Of a stretch of DNA of 63,719 nt, positions 61,024-63,719 are shown piece by piece. Origin of the DNA: Candidatus Cybelea sp. (GTDB lineage Bacteria; Vulcanimicrobiota; Vulcanimicrobiia; Vulcanimicrobiales; Vulcanimicrobiaceae); assembly GCA_036489315.1 (NCBI GenBank), contig DASXFZ010000006.1, positions 1-63,719 on the forward strand, read 5' to 3'. Position 1 is the stretch's first letter. Every line of letters starts with the position of its first letter. Under the pieces are notes generated by a model, which saw nothing but the letters and a program-made list of their open reading frames with translations, was not told the DNA's origin and did no database searches. The position numbers were made by a program, and so were the translations under genes.

Positions 61024-61096
61024 GGCCCTATCGTCTAGAGGCCTAGGACGCCGCCCTCTCACGGCGGTAACGCGGGTTCGAATCCCGCTGGGGCTA
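61024..61096 (+). tRNA. tRNA-Glu (anticodon CTC), integration target
   Basis: Acceptor GGCCCTA/TGGGGCT (with G-T pairs), D arm TCGTCTAGAGGCCTAGGACG, anticodon stem-loop GCCGCC-CTCTCAC-GGCGG giving CTC, and T arm GCGGGTTCGAATCCCGC. CCA is not encoded. The end of the integrase gene lies on the other strand inside this gene, so the 3' half is the probable att site of the element to its right. Confidence 0.95.
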
Positions 61097-62441
61097 AACT
61101 TTCCGGCCTGTATTTACGGGCCTTTTTCATTGCGAGCGGCTGCACGTGGCACCGTTGTGGCACCGCCGTTGCGGTACTCGTCGCCGCCTTCTCGCCAATC
61201 ACGCTCGCAACGGCGTCGCCGAGTATCGCTTCAATCCGGTCGGCATGCGTACGCTGCATCGCTTCGACCGCGTGAATGTAGATGTTCGCAGTGACCGATA
61301 TCGTTGAATGGCCTAGCGCTGTGGAAATAGTCTTGAGGTCCGTTCCAGCGGACAGCGCCAAGGTTGCGTGCGAATGCCGGAGGTCGTGAAGCCGAACTTT
61401 CGGCAGCTTCGAAAGCCGCACAAGATTCGCGAATGCCCAGGAAAATGAATCCGGCTTCCATAGCGAGCCGTCCGCGCGATCGAACACGTAGGCGTTCTCG
61501 TGGCGCCGCCGCGCTTCAAGCTCGCTCTCACAAGAGAGTTTCAGTCGATCGAGCTGCTCGCGCTTTTGGCGCCGGAGCGCCTCTACTACGAACGAGGCGA
61601 GCGAGAGCGTCCTGGCGCTGCGTGCGGTCTTTGGCGGCTTCTCGCGGCGGGCTCCATCGACCATTTCAAGGCTACGGCGAACCCTCAAACGACCCGCTTC
61701 AAGGTCGAGATCGCCCCAACGCAAACCGAGTAACTCGCCCCGGCGCACGCCCGTGCCGACAAGGACCGTAATCGCAGCCTGCAGCGGTGTGCCTTCCGCG
61801 GCCTTCAGCAGCGCGGCGACGCTGGCGGCATCAAGCGTACGCATCTCCTTCTGTTCCACTTTAGGCGGCTCGACGGCGGCCGTCGGATCGCGAAGGATCA
61901 GCTCCATGCGCGCGCCCCAGCGACAAATAGTACGCATCGTGTCTCGCAGGTGCTTCACGCTGCGCGGCGACAACGGCTTGTGGGTGCGCTCAATGCTCGC
62001 AGTCGAACTCCAGCCCGCGAGTGCGGCCTCGATATGCGCTGGTCTGAGCTTGTCGAGCCTCAAGTTGCCGAACGCCGGTAGGAGATACTCCTTGACAATC
62101 TGGCGATACCGATGCCATGTGTGATGCCCAACGCGTGTCTTGGTCGCGTTGAGCCAGCCGCCCTCGCGGTGCTTCTCATGAAAGTCGAGTTCGCATTGGG
62201 CGTCGCAAGCGGAGTTTGACTTGACCGAGCCGAGTGCAAGCTCGATGAAGGTCAGCCGCGCTACGTCGATCCCACCGCTTTCTGCCAGCCGCAGCACCTC
62301 GCGCAGGCGCACCTCGGCCTCGCGCTTCGTCCCACGGTACGTCTCGCGGCGTTGACGACGCCTTCCGTTGGCGTCGCGGGGAATCTCGACTCGCAGATAC
62401 CAGGTGCCTGCCACGCGCCCGCGTGCGATGTAGCCCTTCAT
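61059..62441 (-). CDS. int: Tyrosine recombinase / phage integrase
   Basis: 460 residues. Catalytic residues are in order: Arg233/234 in VLVGTGVRRGELLGLRW, His352-x-x-Arg355 in LHDLRHSHATLAL, His378 in TALGHSTISV and Tyr388 in NIYIHAVEAM. The N-terminus (RREAEVR-type AP2-like region, then HHTWHRYRQIVKEYLLPAFG) is the usual DNA-binding part. The last codons read LAPAGFEPALPP, translated from the antisense of tRNA-Glu, as expected when int abuts its att site. The next genes to the right are transcribed from the element. Confidence 0.95.
   Translation of the reverse strand: MKGYIARGRVAGTWYLRVEIPRDANGRRRQRRETYRGTKREAEVRLREVLRLAESGGIDVARLTFIELALGSVKSNSACDAQCELDFHEKHREGGWLNATKTRVGHHTWHRYRQIVKEYLLPAFGNLRLDKLRPAHIEAALAGWSSTASIERTHKPLSPRSVKHLRDTMRTICRWGARMELILRDPTAAVEPPKVEQKEMRTLDAASVAALLKAAEGTPLQAAITVLVGTGVRRGELLGLRWGDLDLEAGRLRVRRSLEMVDGARREKPPKTARSARTLSLASFVVEALRRQKREQLDRLKLSCESELEARRRHENAYVFDRADGSLWKPDSFSWAFANLVRLSKLPKVRLHDLRHSHATLALSAGTDLKTISTALGHSTISVTANIYIHAVEAMQRTHADRIEAILGDAVASVIGEKAATSTATAVPQRCHVQPLAMKKARKYRPESLAPAGFEPALPP
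61105..61127 (+). terminator. Rho-independent terminator after tRNA-Glu
   Basis: Stem GGCCTG/CGGGCC with loop TATTTA and five T, eight bases after the tRNA. It also lies inside the 3' part of int on the other strand. Confidence 0.75.
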
Positions 62442-62493
62442 TTTGTCCCCTTTATCTCGGGCTACCCTTCAGGTTCCCGAATAGCCGTTAGTT

Positions 62494-63402
62494 TCAAAGT
62501 GATCGTTTCATGACGCTTAGGAGGCCAGCCTGAGCCTTATCGAACGCGCTGCTACTCGTTAAGGTGAGCGAAAGGGTCATCAGCCCGTACTCCCATTCGT
62601 TTCGTAGCTTTGGGTTCAGTTCCGGGATCGAATGCAGTGTGTTTACTGCCCAATCGAGGAGCAGGCGCCACGCAAAGGAGACTTCATCAAGGAAGGCAAG
62701 ACGCACGTTACGGTTACCACGCGCGGCCTCGCGTTGATCCAAGAAGTCAAGCTCGCCTGAATAAAGCGATGTCTCAGTGATTCTGTTTCGTTGATCCCAG
62801 ACAGCGCGAGACACATGGCCTGCCGATGCGGCGGCGCAATCGAGCAAAGCTCGGCATTGCTTTAGGCGAGCCGAAGCGGCTTCTCTAACTCTTGCCACCG
62901 TTTTAGGGTCGGCGTGTAGCAACGTTTTCCCGTACTCCGAGTCCTTCTGCATACGGACCACATCGTGGGCGAAGATCGGCAGGACCGAGTACAATGAAAG
63001 CGCTATGTGCCCGAGTTTTGCATGCTCGTATTTCCCTAACGCTACAAGCGCGCGCGAGAGGTCGCTCGCAAAGCCGAGTCGGTACGTGCAATAAAAGCCC
63101 GACATACCCGCCACGCCAAGCTCTCGTAAGGCCTCGCCGAGCCCAAATGCCGAGTCCGCCCGCAGCGTGGCTTGGCCCAGGCGCCATTTTCTGACTCGCG
63201 ATCGCTGAGCGGCCCACGCCACCGGCGCCTGCCCAGCTAGGCTAGCTCTACGCTCCGCTGGCAGCATGGCCACCGCGATTTTTGAGTCGCTAAGGTCGTG
63301 GCGGCTACGATAGCCGCTTAGCCAGCGCCTCAGCTCGGCCCGCCGCAAGTAATCACGCTCGGTGACCTTCCTCATGGTTGGGTCATTTATATAATCATAC
63401 AC
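62494..63402 (-). CDS. Hypothetical protein of the integrative element
   Basis: 302 residues, no recognised family. The N-terminal 80 residues are basic and helical (RRAELRRWLSGYRSRHDLSD, then SKIAVAMLPAERRASLAGQA and SRVRKWRLGQATLRADSAFG), suggestive of a DNA-binding part; the rest is helical with many Leu, Ala and Trp (LDEVSFAWRLLLDWAVNTLH). A start at 63375 (MRKVTERDYL) is also possible. It is divergent from the excisionase gene across an 86-bp AT-rich gap and 52 bases upstream of int. A regulator of the element is a plausible guess only. Confidence 0.75.
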   Translation of the reverse strand: MYDYINDPTMRKVTERDYLRRAELRRWLSGYRSRHDLSDSKIAVAMLPAERRASLAGQAPVAWAAQRSRVRKWRLGQATLRADSAFGLGEALRELGVAGMSGFYCTYRLGFASDLSRALVALGKYEHAKLGHIALSLYSVLPIFAHDVVRMQKDSEYGKTLLHADPKTVARVREAASARLKQCRALLDCAAASAGHVSRAVWDQRNRITETSLYSGELDFLDQREAARGNRNVRLAFLDEVSFAWRLLLDWAVNTLHSIPELNPKLRNEWEYGLMTLSLTLTSSSAFDKAQAGLLSVMKRSL

Positions 63403-63488
63403 CCCAAAAGCTCGAACGTTCCCTTGTATTACCGTATTATACCGATTGGGTCACTATAAGGCAACCGGAAGACAGAAGGGATTAACAA

Positions 63489-63674
63489 ATGCTACTGACG
63501 CCAAGCCAGGCCCGCGAGCGCCTCAACCTAGGCAGAAATACTGTTTACGAGCTACTCCGCGAGGGTCGCCTGCGCAGCATCCGCGTGGGCCGTCTAATTC
63601 GCATCCCCGAGGCAGAAATTGAACGCTTCGTTGGGGAGGCGCAGGCTGTTGCCGCTAGAGGCGGCACGGCATGA
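63489..63674 (+). CDS. Excisionase-family helix-turn-helix protein
   Basis: 61 residues: LLTPSQARERLNLGRNTVYE, LLREGRLRSIRVGRLIRIPE, AEIERFVGEAQA. This is the small MerR-like winged-helix family of excisionases and related regulators. AGAAGGG lies nine bases before the ATG. Its stop overlaps a further ATG (ATGA), so another gene of the element follows. Confidence 0.92.
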   Translation: MLLTPSQARERLNLGRNTVYELLREGRLRSIRVGRLIRIPEAEIERFVGEAQAVAARGGTA

Positions 63675-63719
63675 GAAACGGCGCCCCCTGGAACGGGGCG
63701 CCGCCTGGAACGGATACAG
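63671..63719 (+). CDS. Start of a further element gene, truncated by the window edge
   Basis: An ATG overlapping the excisionase stop (ATGA) opens MRNGAPWNGAPPGTDT and runs off the window. The first codons hold an inverted repeat, GGCGCCCC and GGGGCGCC (63680-63702), which could form a hairpin over the start. Product unknown; in related elements a replication or primase gene often follows. Confidence 0.35.
   Translation, partial: MRNGAPWNGAPPGTDT

Overview
The window is high-GC bacterial chromosome with densely packed genes. Most genes lie on the minus strand and many overlap by ATGA or GTGA, so translational coupling is likely. No ribosomal RNA or marker protein fixes the taxon. GloVer-repeat lipoproteins, many small lipoproteins and archaeal-type PurP enzymes inside a bacterial purine cluster are compatible with an uncultured lineage such as Ca. 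Eremiobacterota (WPS-2); this is inference.

Layout. 1-2.1 kb: 5' part of an S9 peptidase operon. 2.1-6.8 kb: a looser, lower-GC accessory stretch with three tRNA genes, a duplicated tRNA-Arg 3' half, a seven-repeat GloVer lipoprotein, and two small membrane proteins with Ser-Thr tails. 6.8-10.9 kb: two tandem S10 serine carboxypeptidases and small exported proteins. 10.9-31.4 kb: a large purine cluster. On the minus strand it runs purB, purC-E fusion, purL, purQ, purS-like, purP, exported protein, purP-like, tpx, guaA, purD, a BI-1 family protein, purF and an HTH gene; then, past a pepA-panB insertion on the plus strand, purM, a GNAT-PurN fusion and a DUF1003 gene. 31.5-33.4 kb: an oligopeptide-type binding lipoprotein followed by a structured repeat. 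33.4-39.3 kb: an operon with an HTH-RibBA fusion, ribH, mtnA, holA, an MFS exporter and two small genes. 39.4-43.3 kb: two paralogous lipoproteins, then a self-regulated tetR-MFS efflux pair. 43.3-48.7 kb: ribD, ribE, a thioesterase, two zinc dehydrogenases and comF. 48.7-60.2 kb: lysine-branch genes (dapB, asd, lysC, dapA), pcrA and polysaccharide genes (two NDP-sugar pyrophosphorylases, GT4 and WecG-type transferases, an alpha-barrel glycosidase-like protein). 60.3-63.7 kb: an HNH endonuclease, tRNA-Gln, tRNA-Glu, and the left end of an integrative element in tRNA-Glu (integrase, unknown protein, excisionase).

Functional picture. Nearly all of the de novo purine pathway is here: purF, D, N, L/Q/S, M, C, B and guaA. 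PurH, PurK and a separate PurE are not, and PurP may supply the formate-dependent AICAR formylation. Riboflavin synthesis is split over two loci (ribBA-ribH and ribD-ribE).

Main oddities. (i) A structured ~88-bp repeat core with compensatory base changes occurs twice, each time between long locus-specific inverted repeats that begin at an ORF stop codon. (ii) Four unusual domain architectures affect purine and riboflavin enzymes. (iii) Five genes are each broken by what looks like one missing base, which points to sequencing error or very recent decay.
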